Counted from the first letter of the stretch, positions 7,032 to 16,421 are shown. The stretch: 27,735 bases of DNA from Planctomycetota bacterium (GCA_020425835.1 JAGQRC010000003.1:1-27735); one strand, 5' to 3'. The notes: generated by a model from the letters alone, not told the origin. Made by a program: numbers and translations.

Positions 7032-8848
7032 GTCGCCTCCCGATCGGTCAGCGGCAGTCGGACGACGAACCTCGCCCCGCAATCGCTCGGCTCGCAGGTC
7101 AGCGATCCGCCGTGCTCGGTGATGACATCGCGCGCGATCGTGAGCCCGATCCCGAGCCCCCGCGTTCCCGAGGTCAGCGCATCCGAGAGACGACGGTACG
7201 CACCGAAGATCACTTCGCGATGCTCGGCGGGGATTCCCGGTCCGCGATCCTCCACGGTCAGCACGGCGTGCACCCCGTTACGGCGAAGGTCGAGCCCGAG
7301 GTACCGGCCCCCGGCGGCGTGGACGAGCGAGTTGCCGATCAGGCAGCCCAGTGCCCGTGAGACCGCCTCGACATCACCTTGGCAGAGAAGAGGCTGATCG
7401 CTTCCGGTCACGGCGACCTCGAATCGCTGCTGATCGAAGCGGGGCGCGTAGACGGTCAGCACCCGGTCCATCACGACCCGCAGATCGAACGGGTCGTGCC
7501 TCCCTGGGCCGTCGCTGTTCCCGGAGCCGTGGAGAGCGAGAACGTCATCGACGAGGGCGGCGAGTTGCTGGCTGCCGTGGGTGATCGCGCGGAGATAGCG
7601 GTCTCGGCGCTCCGGATCGAGGTCGCGTTCGAGCAGCGTCTCGCTGCTCGTCCGGAGGATCGCCAGTGGCGTGCGGAGCTCGTGCGCGAGCTGCGCGGTC
7701 ACGTCTCGGCGTCGCGCTTCGACGCGCGACCGCTGACGCTCGCCCATCACGAGCGCGCCCGCGCCGACCAGGATGGCCACGATAGCGATCCCCACGACGA
7801 TGCGGGTCTGGGTTCCGCGGCGACGAATCGGCGCGGTGACGACGGAGGCGTCGCCGACGGTCCGCAGCCACCAGGGGCTGCCGACGAATCCCGGGAACGG
7901 AACCGCGAACGAGGACGACTCGGCGGCTCGCAACAGGACGATGTCGCGGGCTTCGATGGTCCCATCGATGTCGCGCGCGACGAAGAGCAGCGGACGCTCC
8001 GCCAGGAGAGTCGGGAGGCCGGAAGGCGCTGCGGCGGTCAGCAGGCCGTCGCCGAAGTCGTGCCAGGTCCGCGCATCGCCGGGCGGTCGCACGGCGAGGG
8101 ACTCTCGACACGCGTCGAGCCAGCGTCGCTCCCGACGGCGCGCCTCGAGTGGGTCGAGCATCCAGCGAGCATCGTCGCGGTCGACGTCGCGGTGGCCAGT
8201 ACGGACGATGCCCTCGACCGACTCGGCGATCCACTCGCGCCACTGCGCACGGGTCGCGGGATCGGGTGTGGCTCGGTCGATCTCGTTCCAACCGACGGCG
8301 AGAGCGTCGATCGCATCTCGCGCTCGGTCCGAGGCGATGAGGAGTCGAGCGCGGGCGAGCAGCGCGGGGAGGTGGGGGACTTCCGTCGTCGCGTCCAGGG
8401 CATCGAGAGCGTGGAGCGCGGGCTCGATCTCACCTCGCGACTCCAGCTCGAGGGCGTCTCGGAGCGACGGATCGATGCCGTCGAGCCGGAGCGTCCGGAG
8501 ATCCTCGGCCACCCGCGCTTCGACATCGGTTTCTCGCCACGTCGAAGGTGCGAGCACTCGTCCGTCGGGCGTGATCAGCGCCCAGTGTTCGAGCCGGGGG
8601 ACCGTCGTCATCCAGGTGGCGAGATCCTCGATCGTGCTGCTCGCGAGCAGTGGACCGAGCGGGAGGCTCCAGCGCGTGTCGAGCTCGCTCGCGACACTCT
8701 CGAGTTGCGCCGTCCGCGTCTCGTACCACGCATTCGCAGCGGATTCCGACTCGAGTGCGATGCTGCGACGTACCGCGACGTCGACCGAGATCAACGCCGC
8801 GGTGGCCGCGACCGTCAGGATCAGGAGTCCGACGAGTGTTCGGGTCAC
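7028..8848 (-). CDS. Sensor histidine kinase with a large extracytoplasmic helical domain
   Basis: The protein has 606 residues and is the predicted partner of the OmpR-type regulator whose gene overlaps its stop. Transmembrane helices at about 5-23 and 350-368 flank an extracytoplasmic domain of about 325 residues. That domain is Ala/Leu/Arg-rich and partly resembles TPR-like helical repeats (about 125-250), not a recognisable PAS or Cache fold. In the cytoplasm the H-box AHELRTP carries H389. The HATPase domain has an N-box-like segment LIGNSLVHA (N506), G1 DRGPGIP (534-540) and G2 GTRGLGIGL (561-569). There is no obvious HAMP domain, because the second helix runs almost directly into the dimerisation helix. 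The start is a GTG at 8846-8848, 12 bases after the toroid gene stop, which suggests one operon. The ligand is unknown; the toroid protein or something bound by it is a reasonable guess. Confidence 0.93.
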   Translation of the reverse strand: MTRTLVGLLILTVAATAALISVDVAVRRSIALESESAANAWYETRTAQLESVASELDTRWSLPLGPLLASSTIEDLATWMTTVPRLEHWALITPDGRVLAPSTWRETDVEARVAEDLRTLRLDGIDPSLRDALELESRGEIEPALHALDALDATTEVPHLPALLARARLLIASDRARDAIDALAVGWNEIDRATPDPATRAQWREWIAESVEGIVRTGHRDVDRDDARWMLDPLEARRRERRWLDACRESLAVRPPGDARTWHDFGDGLLTAAAPSGLPTLLAERPLLFVARDIDGTIEARDIVLLRAAESSSFAVPFPGFVGSPWWLRTVGDASVVTAPIRRRGTQTRIVVGIAIVAILVGAGALVMGERQRSRVEARRRDVTAQLAHELRTPLAILRTSSETLLERDLDPERRDRYLRAITHGSQQLAALVDDVLALHGSGNSDGPGRHDPFDLRVVMDRVLTVYAPRFDQQRFEVAVTGSDQPLLCQGDVEAVSRALGCLIGNSLVHAAGGRYLGLDLRRNGVHAVLTVEDRGPGIPAEHREVIFGAYRRLSDALTSGTRGLGIGLTIARDVITEHGGSLTCEPSDCGARFVVRLPLTDREAT

Positions 8849-8860
8849 GAGGTCACGGCC

Positions 8861-10276
8861 TCAGTTCCTCTCGGGGCGACTCGCCTCGACGAGGGTCGAC
8901 ACCGCCAGCGCGGTCGGCAGGGTACGTCCTCCGACGGGGCCCCAGAAGCCCAACGGGGCCCAGCTTCCTCGCGCGTCACCGTCCTGCTCCTGGGTCGGCA
9001 AGATCGCACGAGTGACGCTTCCCTGCCACGCTCCCCACGGGCTGCCTCCGACTCGGCGGAGCGCATCGGTCCCCCGTTCCCAGTAGACGAAGTCGACGGT
9101 GCTGCCACGATCGTCGCGGCCGTAGCTCGGGAGCTCGTCCAGCAACAGCGCGACGCTCTTTCGGAAGCTCGCCTCGTCCTTGGACTCGCCGGCGGCGAGC
9201 CGAATCGCGAGGCCCATGGCGGTCATGGTCTCGCGCGGTGCAAAGACGTTTTCTTTCGCTTGGTGGTAGGCGAGCCCCGGTCCAGGATCACCGGGCGCGA
9301 CCATTCCAGTGCGACCGTTCGACGACGCTGTACATCGGCGAGTCCAGTTGTGGGCGGAAGCGATGGATGTATCGATCGCATCGACGGGAATGTCGAGCCG
9401 ACCGTCGCGCGCGAGTTCGCGGGCGATCTCCAGACTTGCCACCATCCACCCCGTGTTCAAGGTATCGTTGCGCCCGCACTGGTACTCGGTGCCCCAACCG
9501 TATCCCTCGTTCTGGTGGCGAATCCCGTACGACACCGCTTCGGTGATCGGTTCGCGAAGGCTTTCCTCGAGCGAGTCCTGGTAGATCTCGATCAAGGCGA
9601 GCGTCGCCCAGGCGTGGCTCCAGATCCAATCGGGATTGTCGCTCTGCCCCACGGCCCCGCGGGTCCGAGGTTCATCGCCGTGAGACTGATGCGCGAGGAG
9701 CCAGTGGATCGCGCGATCGATCGCCTGCTCGCGGCCTTCGACATCACCGGCGAGCTCCGAGTCGTGGAGCGCGCGCAAAGCGAGCCCGGTCACCCCGACG
9801 TCGAAGTTCCCGATCCCGGCGCCCCGGTCCTCCGGAGACCACGCGCCGTCGGATCGCTGATGCGCGACCAGCCACTTCGCGCCGAGGAGGATCGCCTTCT
9901 GGGTCTCGGATCGATTGGGCAGAGGAGCAGGATCGACCGCGACGTCGCCACGCAGTCGCTGACGCACCGTGTTGATGGCCTTGGTGATTCGCTCGTCGAG
10001 CTTCGGGATCGCTGTGGCGTGTTCGAGCGCTAACTCCACTGCCTCCCGGTTTCCGAGTGCGAGCTCACACGCGGCGATCCGCACCTGCACCCAGGCGCGA
10101 TAGCTTCGATCTTCGTCGTAGCCGAACGCCGACTCGAGCGCGCGATACTCGCGAAGCGCCTCCTCGACCCGCCCCTCGGCGACCTCCCGGAAATAGGCGC
10201 GGTGGAAGCGATCGCGATCGCTAGCGGTGTCGGCCGCGAACGAGGCGAGCGTCGAGAACAAGATCACGGTGAGCAT
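8861..10276 (-). CDS. Secreted prenyltransferase/squalene-cyclase-like (alpha/alpha-toroid) repeat protein
   Basis: The protein has 471 residues. A short signal peptide (MLTVILFSTLASFA) is followed by a TPR-like helical stretch (about 20-110). An alpha/alpha-toroid domain fills the rest. Its repeats include QKAILLGAKWLVAHQRSDGAWSP, HAWATLALIEIYQ, GYGWGTEY...TGWMVASLEIA and SWAPLGFWGPVGGRTLPTA near the end. These helical hairpins with Gly-x-Trp turns are typical of squalene-hopene cyclase, prenyltransferase beta subunits and alpha-2-macroglobulin-like folds. I see no DxDD or DxDDTA cyclase motif, so binding or structure is more likely than cyclisation. GGGAG lies six bases before the ATG. The kinase gene starts 12 bases downstream, suggesting linked expression and perhaps ligand presentation to the sensor. 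Confidence 0.82.
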   Translation of the reverse strand: MLTVILFSTLASFAADTASDRDRFHRAYFREVAEGRVEEALREYRALESAFGYDEDRSYRAWVQVRIAACELALGNREAVELALEHATAIPKLDERITKAINTVRQRLRGDVAVDPAPLPNRSETQKAILLGAKWLVAHQRSDGAWSPEDRGAGIGNFDVGVTGLALRALHDSELAGDVEGREQAIDRAIHWLLAHQSHGDEPRTRGAVGQSDNPDWIWSHAWATLALIEIYQDSLEESLREPITEAVSYGIRHQNEGYGWGTEYQCGRNDTLNTGWMVASLEIARELARDGRLDIPVDAIDTSIASAHNWTRRCTASSNGRTGMVAPGDPGPGLAYHQAKENVFAPRETMTAMGLAIRLAAGESKDEASFRKSVALLLDELPSYGRDDRGSTVDFVYWERGTDALRRVGGSPWGAWQGSVTRAILPTQEQDGDARGSWAPLGFWGPVGGRTLPTALAVSTLVEASRPERN

Positions 10277-10368
10277 GAGTGACTCCCTTCACCCCCGTTG
10301 ATACCCGTGGGCAGTGGATCGACGAAGTCATCAATTGTCGAAGAGTGTCGACGGCTCCACCGCCGCGA

Positions 10369-13182
10369 TCAAGGGACCGCGATGATCAGGGGCTCGGAGG
10401 GTCGGGACTCGATCGTCGTGTGGAACACCACCGTGCCCTCGCCATCGATCAGGTCGATCTCGACCGGGACTCGGGCGAACACGAAGGAGATGCCGGTCGC
10501 GGGGACGTGTGCCTCGTCGAGGTCTCCCGGCTCGAGCGTGCGGTAGCGGAGATCGGGATGTCGCTCGAGCCAACCCTCGGCGAAGTTCAGCACGACCCGG
10601 AAGGTGGGCGCGAAGTCGACGTCGTAGTCCGAGCGGTCGAGATCGAGTCGGATCGTCGCCGCGTACCCGGTGGCTTCGTCGCGAGCGGTCGCCCAAACGC
10701 GAGTCACCGCCGTGGAGACCGGGATCTCGATCGCTTCGCCGCGTCGGCTGCCACCGAGGGTCCAGCTGCGATCATCCAATAGTCCGTGGATCTGGAATCC
10801 CACGTCTTCGGGGAGGTTCGTCGGCCGAAACGTGATCGTGCGAGCGTCGGACGCGACGAGATCGACGCGCTGTTCCGGACGGCTCCCGATGCGGATCGTG
10901 CCGAAGCGACAACAGCCGTCGGGTGCACCGGACAGGTACCATCGATAGATCCCCGGTCGCTGGAACGCCCACTCGAACGCACCATTGGCGTCGGTGCCGT
11001 TGGATTCCTCTTCGCCGTGGAACCACCGTCCCGAAGCGTCCTGCCACGTCAGCTCGACGTCGGGGATCGGGGTTCCGGACGACGTGAGCACTCGGCCTCG
11101 GACCCGGGTGACGCGGGTATCGATGGTGATCCGAGTCGGCCCCGCGATCTCGAGCGAGCGGGTCTCCTTGGCCCCTTGTCCTTCGTATTCGATGTCGTAG
11201 GTTCCTGCGCCGGGGAGTTGGAAGCGTGTGGTGTCCGCTCGGAGCTCCTGACGAGACCAGTACTGCGGAATGCCCTCCGGCTTGCTCGCAGTGATCCAAC
11301 CGACGGTCGCCGTGTGGCCGTTCACCCGCGCGGCGATCTCCACCTCGAACGTTCGGGGGAACTCGATGTCGATGACTCGCGCTTCGCCGCTCACGAGGTC
11401 CACGGTCTCCTCGAACCAGACATCGTCGAGCTCGGCGGAGACGGTGTAGCGCCCGGCCGGCAGATCGACGAATCGACGCCCGTCGATCGGAACGAACGAG
11501 AGGTCCTCCCAGGGGTCCTCCTCGTCCTCGTCTTCCTCACTCCGGTACAACGCGACTTCGGGCTGCGACGTTCGTCGTCCATCGCCATCCATCGTGCGGA
11601 TCTCGATGATCCCGCCTGGCTCGAGGATCACCGGGATCTCGTCGTCGTCGGAAGGGAAGGGCCCGACCCATCGGGTCGGGGCGTAGCCGTCCGCGAAGAT
11701 GACGACCGTCAGCTCATCCGCGGGGCCGGCGACCGTGATCGCGGCGCGACCGAGGTCATCGCAGCGCGCCAAGCCGTACCGTTCGCAGGTGTATTCGCCG
11801 TCGGGGACCCAGGTCTTGGTCGAGACCCGGGCGCCGGGGACGGGAAGGCCCGAGCGATCGGTGCAGACGACGACCGCATGCACTCGCCTCTCGAGCGGTG
11901 ACGGGTCGAGGGTGATCGGCACGTCCTGGGTGGAACCGATGGCGACGTCCACCTCGGCATGTGCCGTCACGAATCCCGCGCACTCGACCTGGAATCGATA
12001 GCCACCGGCCGGGAGATCGTGGAACTCGGCGGTCTGCGAGTCCTCGCTCAACCAGATCGACGCCGAGAACTCACCGCACTCGGCGGTCACCTGGCTCCAG
12101 GTCGGCCCCGCATCCGAGCTCGAGACGACGATCCGGACGTCGCCCCCGCGGGGAATCTCGATCAGCGTCGGCGCATCCTTCGGACTCTCGAGCTCGGACT
12201 CCTCGGAGTACGACCCGTGGTGCCACGAGAGTTGGAGCGGCGCGTCGGGCAACCCGCCGATGGAGAACCGACCGAGCTCGTCGCTCTCGGTGGCGAAGAG
12301 CCCGAGGAGCTCGAAGTGCCGGTACTCCCACTCCTCGAAGGGTTCCGGGAGGGCGGCGATGTGAACTTCGGCCACCGCGGCGCCCGACTCATCGATCACA
12401 CGCCCTTCGATCCGTTGGGCCGGCTGCAGGGTGAGATCGATCGACGTCGGCCGGTCGACGGAACACCAGACCTCCGGGGCGATCGGGACGCAGTCCGGCT
12501 CCGACACCAGGAGTCGGCACCATCCACCCTCGACGCCCACGAGGTCGAAGCGGCCTCGATCGTCGGTCCTCACTTGCCAGCGGTCGATGGATCGATCGTC
12601 TGCCCAGAGCGGCAACGGCCAGACGGACGCTCCGGAGACCGGTCGACCGACAGCATCGCGCACGGTCCCGCGGACCACCGCGCCGTGAGTGAACTCGAAC
12701 GGCGGCAGCACGCGGTGCTCGCCGAGGTCGAGCTTCCGAATGCTCAAGGTCGTCGACGGGGACCCGTCGCGGAATGCGGAGACGAAGAGATCCTCGGTCG
12801 GAAGGTCGCGCAGCCGCGCGCTTCCCTCCGCATCGGCATCCACTTCCGCGACGAGCCCCGAGTCATCCGTGAACACTCGAAAGTGAGCTCCCGCTGCCGG
12901 GGAGCGGTCGGGCGCGAGCGCCGAAAGGGTCAGCGTGTTCCGAGGTGGAGCGTCGTCGACCTCGACCGACGCGGCGACCGGAAGATCGTTCGCAGGGGTG
13001 ATCGAGGGCGAGGTCTCGGCGCGCGGGACAGGTGCGGCAGGAGACGATGAGCTTCGGCTGCGATGGGCCGGTCGAGAGTTGCGGAACCAGACGTAGCCGC
13101 CGAGCCCCATGGCGCCGACCGCGAGCGCGGCTGCCCCGATCAGGAGCGCGGCACCCCACCAACCCCAGCGACTCCCGGACAT
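10369..13182 (-). CDS. Membrane-anchored protein of carboxypeptidase-regulatory-like Ig modules (937 aa)
   Basis: An uncleaved-looking hydrophobic segment (about 9-32, GAALLIGAAALAVGAMGLGGYVWF) anchors the N-terminus. A Ser/Pro-rich linker (35-80) leads into a chain of beta-sandwich modules of about 80-100 residues. Four carry the signature of carboxypeptidase regulatory-like/Cna-B domains: VVRGTVRDAVGRPVSGASV (169-187), IEGRVIDESGAAVAEVHI (258-275), a LPVPGARV module near 446, and VRGRVLTSSGTPIPDVEL (694-711). The modules also repeat DLPAGRYTV / DLPAGGYRF turns. An acidic stretch lies near 548-561. No catalytic domain is visible. ATG 13180-13182 is preferred over far-upstream in-frame starts because GGAAGAGCGGAG precedes it and the anchor follows at once. 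It is followed by the toroid gene after 92 bases. A structural surface role is likely. Confidence 0.8.
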   Translation of the reverse strand: MSGSRWGWWGAALLIGAAALAVGAMGLGGYVWFRNSRPAHRSRSSSSPAAPVPRAETSPSITPANDLPVAASVEVDDAPPRNTLTLSALAPDRSPAAGAHFRVFTDDSGLVAEVDADAEGSARLRDLPTEDLFVSAFRDGSPSTTLSIRKLDLGEHRVLPPFEFTHGAVVRGTVRDAVGRPVSGASVWPLPLWADDRSIDRWQVRTDDRGRFDLVGVEGGWCRLLVSEPDCVPIAPEVWCSVDRPTSIDLTLQPAQRIEGRVIDESGAAVAEVHIAALPEPFEEWEYRHFELLGLFATESDELGRFSIGGLPDAPLQLSWHHGSYSEESELESPKDAPTLIEIPRGGDVRIVVSSSDAGPTWSQVTAECGEFSASIWLSEDSQTAEFHDLPAGGYRFQVECAGFVTAHAEVDVAIGSTQDVPITLDPSPLERRVHAVVVCTDRSGLPVPGARVSTKTWVPDGEYTCERYGLARCDDLGRAAITVAGPADELTVVIFADGYAPTRWVGPFPSDDDEIPVILEPGGIIEIRTMDGDGRRTSQPEVALYRSEEDEDEEDPWEDLSFVPIDGRRFVDLPAGRYTVSAELDDVWFEETVDLVSGEARVIDIEFPRTFEVEIAARVNGHTATVGWITASKPEGIPQYWSRQELRADTTRFQLPGAGTYDIEYEGQGAKETRSLEIAGPTRITIDTRVTRVRGRVLTSSGTPIPDVELTWQDASGRWFHGEEESNGTDANGAFEWAFQRPGIYRWYLSGAPDGCCRFGTIRIGSRPEQRVDLVASDARTITFRPTNLPEDVGFQIHGLLDDRSWTLGGSRRGEAIEIPVSTAVTRVWATARDEATGYAATIRLDLDRSDYDVDFAPTFRVVLNFAEGWLERHPDLRYRTLEPGDLDEAHVPATGISFVFARVPVEIDLIDGEGTVVFHTTIESRPSEPLIIAVP

Positions 13183-13467
13183 CTCCGCTCTTCCCGACTC
13201 GGCCGCGCTGGAGGACGCGCGGCAACCCGAATCGATCCTCTCACTCCGCCGACTCGGCCGCAACGCCGGAGTCCAGGAGGCTGTCGGCGAACCTGGTTCG
13301 AGGCATCGTCGAGCGGATCGTGGCGCGTTGGATGCCGGCGAGAGTCGATCGTATTGGTGGCAGCACCGCTGCGAACGGAGCTTCGCTCCGCGGCTCGATC
13401 TCGAGACGGCGCCGACACGCCGCGAGCAAGCCGGCGAGGTCCGAAGCAGGTTTTCCGACAGGCTCCA
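13183..13467. other. Intergenic region upstream of the 937-residue surface protein
   Basis: These 285 bases contain no gene with a believable start. A 13-base direct repeat, CCGACTCGGCCGC, occurs at 13194-13206 and 13249-13261. A tight hairpin, CGGAGC-TTC-GCTCCG, lies at 13376-13390. The promoter of the 10369-13182 gene should be here, but I could not pick it out. Confidence 0.5.
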
Positions 13468-13630
13468 AGCAGTCCGTTGAAAAACTGCTTTCGAGGCGAG
13501 AGTCCGAGATTTCAAGACCAGTGCTTCCGGCGAAACGCAGTCGTATTGGCTCATACTTCGAGTTTCGACGGGTGTGCTGGGCGCAGGAAGCTCGGGCTCT
13601 CGGCCGGAATGAGTTTTTCAACGGACTGCT
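13468..13630. mobile_element. 163-bp MITE-like element with perfect 19-bp terminal inverted repeats
   Basis: AGCAGTCCGTTGAAAAACT at 13468-13486 is repeated exactly as its reverse complement at 13612-13630. The 125 bases between hold no coding sequence. The left and right flanks show no clear target-site duplication. Size, lack of coding capacity and perfect ends fit a non-autonomous miniature transposable element. The ends resemble the GTTGAAAAACT-type termini that I recall from repeats in other environmental bacteria, but I cannot verify that here. It sits 15 bases beyond the stop of the 916-residue gene. Alternatives are a large transcription-terminating stem or a structured RNA. Confidence 0.65.
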
Positions 13631-13645
13631 AGCGGTGCCGGACCT

Positions 13646-16396
13646 CTACTCTCGCGACATGGTCACCAGCAACCCGGACGTGTCGCCCGCCACGGTCACG
13701 GGCACCGACCTCGGGACGCAGCCCATCGCCGTGAAGATCAGGGTGTAGTTCCCCGGCTTCAATCCCTTGACGTCGAACGCGCCGAGGTAGGCCCAGTCCA
13801 TGGTCGAGAAGAAGTTGCCGCTCTGTCGGCCTTGCGCATCCACGGCGAAGACGAAGCTCCCACCGATCGGTCCGCCGTCGGGTCCGATCATCTGCCCCTG
13901 CACGTGATGTCCTTCGATGCGGGGGGCGACGAGGTTCACCTCGCGCTCTTCGTCGATGCCGAGTGGGATGACCTCGGAGAAGACGACTTCGTCATCCGTC
14001 CACGCGGTGCGCACGAGATGGTGCCCCGGCTCGAGTCGCGGCACGTGGTAGTAGCCATCGCCGTCCGTGCCGACCCAACCGGCGAGGATCGATCGGTGCG
14101 GTGCGTCGAGGTACTCGACACCGATCCAGACGCCGGGCTTGCCGAGACCGTTCTCGTCGACCAGGCGACCGGAGATCGATCCGGTGAGCGGGGGGAACTG
14201 GACGTCGAAGGTCTGCTCCGCTGCTCCGGCGATCTGGACTTCGCGAACATGCTGCGCGGACTGATCCGCGACGCTCTTCAGGATCGACAGCGCGTAGCGC
14301 TGGGGCGCGAGCGCCGGGATCTGGTATCGACCGTCGTCGTCGGTGTGGTAGAGGAACATCGTCGAGTAGTCCTGATCGCCCGAGTGGAGCCAGAGGCTGG
14401 TGTTCGCGACCGGCTGTCCTGCGGCATCGGTGATGCGTCCGCTCAACGTGGTGCGACCGGGCACGTCGATCTCCAGCCATTCGGGATCGGTCGCGTCCGC
14501 CGAGATCGGCGACGGATCGAGGCGGTAGGTGGGCACCTGCAGGAAGTAGTCGCCGTCCGGCACTTCGAAGGCGACGTAACCATCGACATCGGTCGTGGCC
14601 GTCCAACGGTTCGCGTCGAGACTGGCTTGCGCGCTCGAGAGCGAAGCGAGGTCCGCATCGACGCGTCGCCAGAGCACCACCTCCACGCCCTCACCCAGGG
14701 AGAGCCCGCCGCTCGACAGTCGTGCACCGACGCCACCGATCCGGAGCTCGGCATCCCAGGTCTGGCTCGGCGCTTCCTCGCCGAAGGTCATCGCTTCGGA
14801 CTGCGCCGAGAAGTAGCCGGTCCGACGCGCCCGCGCTCGAACCTCGGCGAACGGGATGTTCGCGATCCGATACGAACCATCCGCCTCGGTCAGCGTCGCG
14901 TGCTCGGGGTGATCGACCAGTTCGACGATCGTGCCGGGGAGTGGCGCTCCCGACTCTCGCTCCACGACCGTCCCGTTCAGCTCGTACTCGCCGGGGACCA
15001 GCACCACTTCGACGAAGGTGGCATCGTCGGACGAGAGCTCCACGACTCGATGATACTCGGCGACTCCCGGGGCGAGGATCGTGAGCTCGGCCGACGCGCC
15101 GGTCAGCGTGACGAAGGCGAAGCCACCGTCGGCCGTCGTCGAAGCAGAGTGGGACACTCCGCCGCACTGCGCGTTCACCGTAACCCCGCCCAGCGGATCC
15201 CGCGCCCCGTCGCGCTCGAGCAACACCACTCCGTACAGCCCGGCTTCCCGGAAGAGCGCGATGCGTCCGAGGTCGATGTCGTGACCGGCGCTCGTCGAGT
15301 ACGGGGCGACGCGGGGAACGAATCCTTCCGCCCCGATCTCGAGCTGTTGCGGAGTCTCGAGCACGCTGCGCTCGACCGCGAAGCGGCCCGAGCTCGACGA
15401 GATCGGTTGGCCGTCGATCGTGAAGTCGCGAACGGGAGTCTCCGAGATGCCTTCGGTCACGAAGCCGGAGATCTCCACGGTCTCGGTCGGCTCGAGGATG
15501 AGGGCGCACGACGCGGATCCGGCGATCACGTGCTGCAATATCGATTCGGTGTACCCGGGCTTCTCGGCTCGAAGCGTGTTGCTCGACCCTTCGAGCACGT
15601 GCAGCACGAAGGCCCCAGCGATGTCGCTACCCGTCGTGGATCGGACCGGCGCTCCCCCTTCGATGAAGCGCTCCGCCGAGACCCGTGCGCCAGCGATCGG
15701 ACGGCCCGCCGGATCCTCGACGATGCCCGTGATCGATTCGGACGACGGCTCGAGGCGGACTTCGAGGAAGGTCTCCTCGCCGGCTCGGACCTCGATGCCG
15801 GCGAGGAAACGCGGCGTGTACTCGGTGCGCTCGACCGTGACGAGGTAGCGCTTCGGCGACACCGCCGCGAAGCGCACGAACCCGTCGCGACTCGATCGCG
15901 CGTGGAGCGCTCCCGGAGAGTGGACGTCGTCACGAACGCCGGCCCGACTCTCGGACTCGTTCGCGGGATCGAGCGTCACGTCGGCCGCGTCGAGCCGCAT
16001 CTCCTCGGTGTCGAGGACGAGAACCGCCACCGAACCGCGGTCGGGGTCGGACTCACTCTCGTCGAAGAACTCCCGAACATCACGGATGCCGAGCTCCCGG
16101 AGGCGATTCACGAAGTCCGCTTCGGTGAGCGGCCGGAGACCACCGCGATCCGGAGATCCCGTGGAGAGCCTCGCGTCGCTCTCAGGAGCCGCTTCACCGG
16201 ATGCGGCGGCCAGCGACTCCACCACCGCTGGCGATCGCGATGATCCGACGTCGTGAACGATCCGACCCCGCGCGGAGGTCGCTCGGCGCTTCGACGCGAC
16301 GCCGAGCCACTCGCGCCCCCATGGCCAGAAGAGCAGGACCGTACCCACGAGGGCGACGATCCAGACCGGAGTTTTCCACGAGAAGGACCGAGGCAT
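13646..16396 (-). CDS. Membrane-anchored protein of carboxypeptidase-regulatory-like Ig modules (916 aa)
   Basis: This protein is similar in plan to the next gene downstream. An N-terminal transmembrane helix (about 10-27, VWIVALVGTVLLFWPW) is followed by a low-complexity linker. Segment 90-115 (LTEADFVNRLRELGIRDVREFF) is probably helical. Then come six or seven beta-sandwich modules with carboxypeptidase regulatory-like signatures: ITGIVEDPAGRPIAGARVS (222-240), LNGTVVERESGAPLPGTIV (473-491), LSGRITDAAGQPVANTSLW (651-669), ISGRLVDENGLGKPGVWIG (741-759) and a final module ending GLKPGNYTLIFTAMG. DGxYxIPxLxPxxY turns repeat through it. No enzyme domain is evident. GGGAG lies seven bases before the ATG. 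The MITE-like element lies just past its stop, separating it from the 937-residue gene. The role is probably a surface scaffold or adhesin, by inference. Confidence 0.82.
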   Translation of the reverse strand: MPRSFSWKTPVWIVALVGTVLLFWPWGREWLGVASKRRATSARGRIVHDVGSSRSPAVVESLAAASGEAAPESDARLSTGSPDRGGLRPLTEADFVNRLRELGIRDVREFFDESESDPDRGSVAVLVLDTEEMRLDAADVTLDPANESESRAGVRDDVHSPGALHARSSRDGFVRFAAVSPKRYLVTVERTEYTPRFLAGIEVRAGEETFLEVRLEPSSESITGIVEDPAGRPIAGARVSAERFIEGGAPVRSTTGSDIAGAFVLHVLEGSSNTLRAEKPGYTESILQHVIAGSASCALILEPTETVEISGFVTEGISETPVRDFTIDGQPISSSSGRFAVERSVLETPQQLEIGAEGFVPRVAPYSTSAGHDIDLGRIALFREAGLYGVVLLERDGARDPLGGVTVNAQCGGVSHSASTTADGGFAFVTLTGASAELTILAPGVAEYHRVVELSSDDATFVEVVLVPGEYELNGTVVERESGAPLPGTIVELVDHPEHATLTEADGSYRIANIPFAEVRARARRTGYFSAQSEAMTFGEEAPSQTWDAELRIGGVGARLSSGGLSLGEGVEVVLWRRVDADLASLSSAQASLDANRWTATTDVDGYVAFEVPDGDYFLQVPTYRLDPSPISADATDPEWLEIDVPGRTTLSGRITDAAGQPVANTSLWLHSGDQDYSTMFLYHTDDDGRYQIPALAPQRYALSILKSVADQSAQHVREVQIAGAAEQTFDVQFPPLTGSISGRLVDENGLGKPGVWIGVEYLDAPHRSILAGWVGTDGDGYYHVPRLEPGHHLVRTAWTDDEVVFSEVIPLGIDEEREVNLVAPRIEGHHVQGQMIGPDGGPIGGSFVFAVDAQGRQSGNFFSTMDWAYLGAFDVKGLKPGNYTLIFTAMGCVPRSVPVTVAGDTSGLLVTMSRE

Positions 16397-16421
16397 CGCA
16401 CGGCTCCCTGCATCGGGAAGA

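Noticed and set aside
7379..10033. Very long plus-strand open frame opposite the kinase and toroid genes
   Set aside because: It is antisense to two genes with clear domains, has Arg/Asp-rich low-complexity content and no recognisable domain. Such frames are expected opposite GC-rich codons.
8861..10276. A functional squalene-hopene cyclase
   Set aside because: The protein is exported, too short for the two-domain enzyme, and lacks a DxDD catalytic motif.
13183..13554. N-terminal extension of the 937-residue protein through the intergenic region
   Set aside because: It would run into the inverted-repeat element and place Arg/Ser-rich sequence ahead of the membrane anchor.
13832..16243. Long plus-strand open frame opposite the 916-residue surface protein
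   Set aside because: It has biased composition without motifs. The minus-strand reading has a transmembrane anchor, ribosome binding site and repeated Ig modules.
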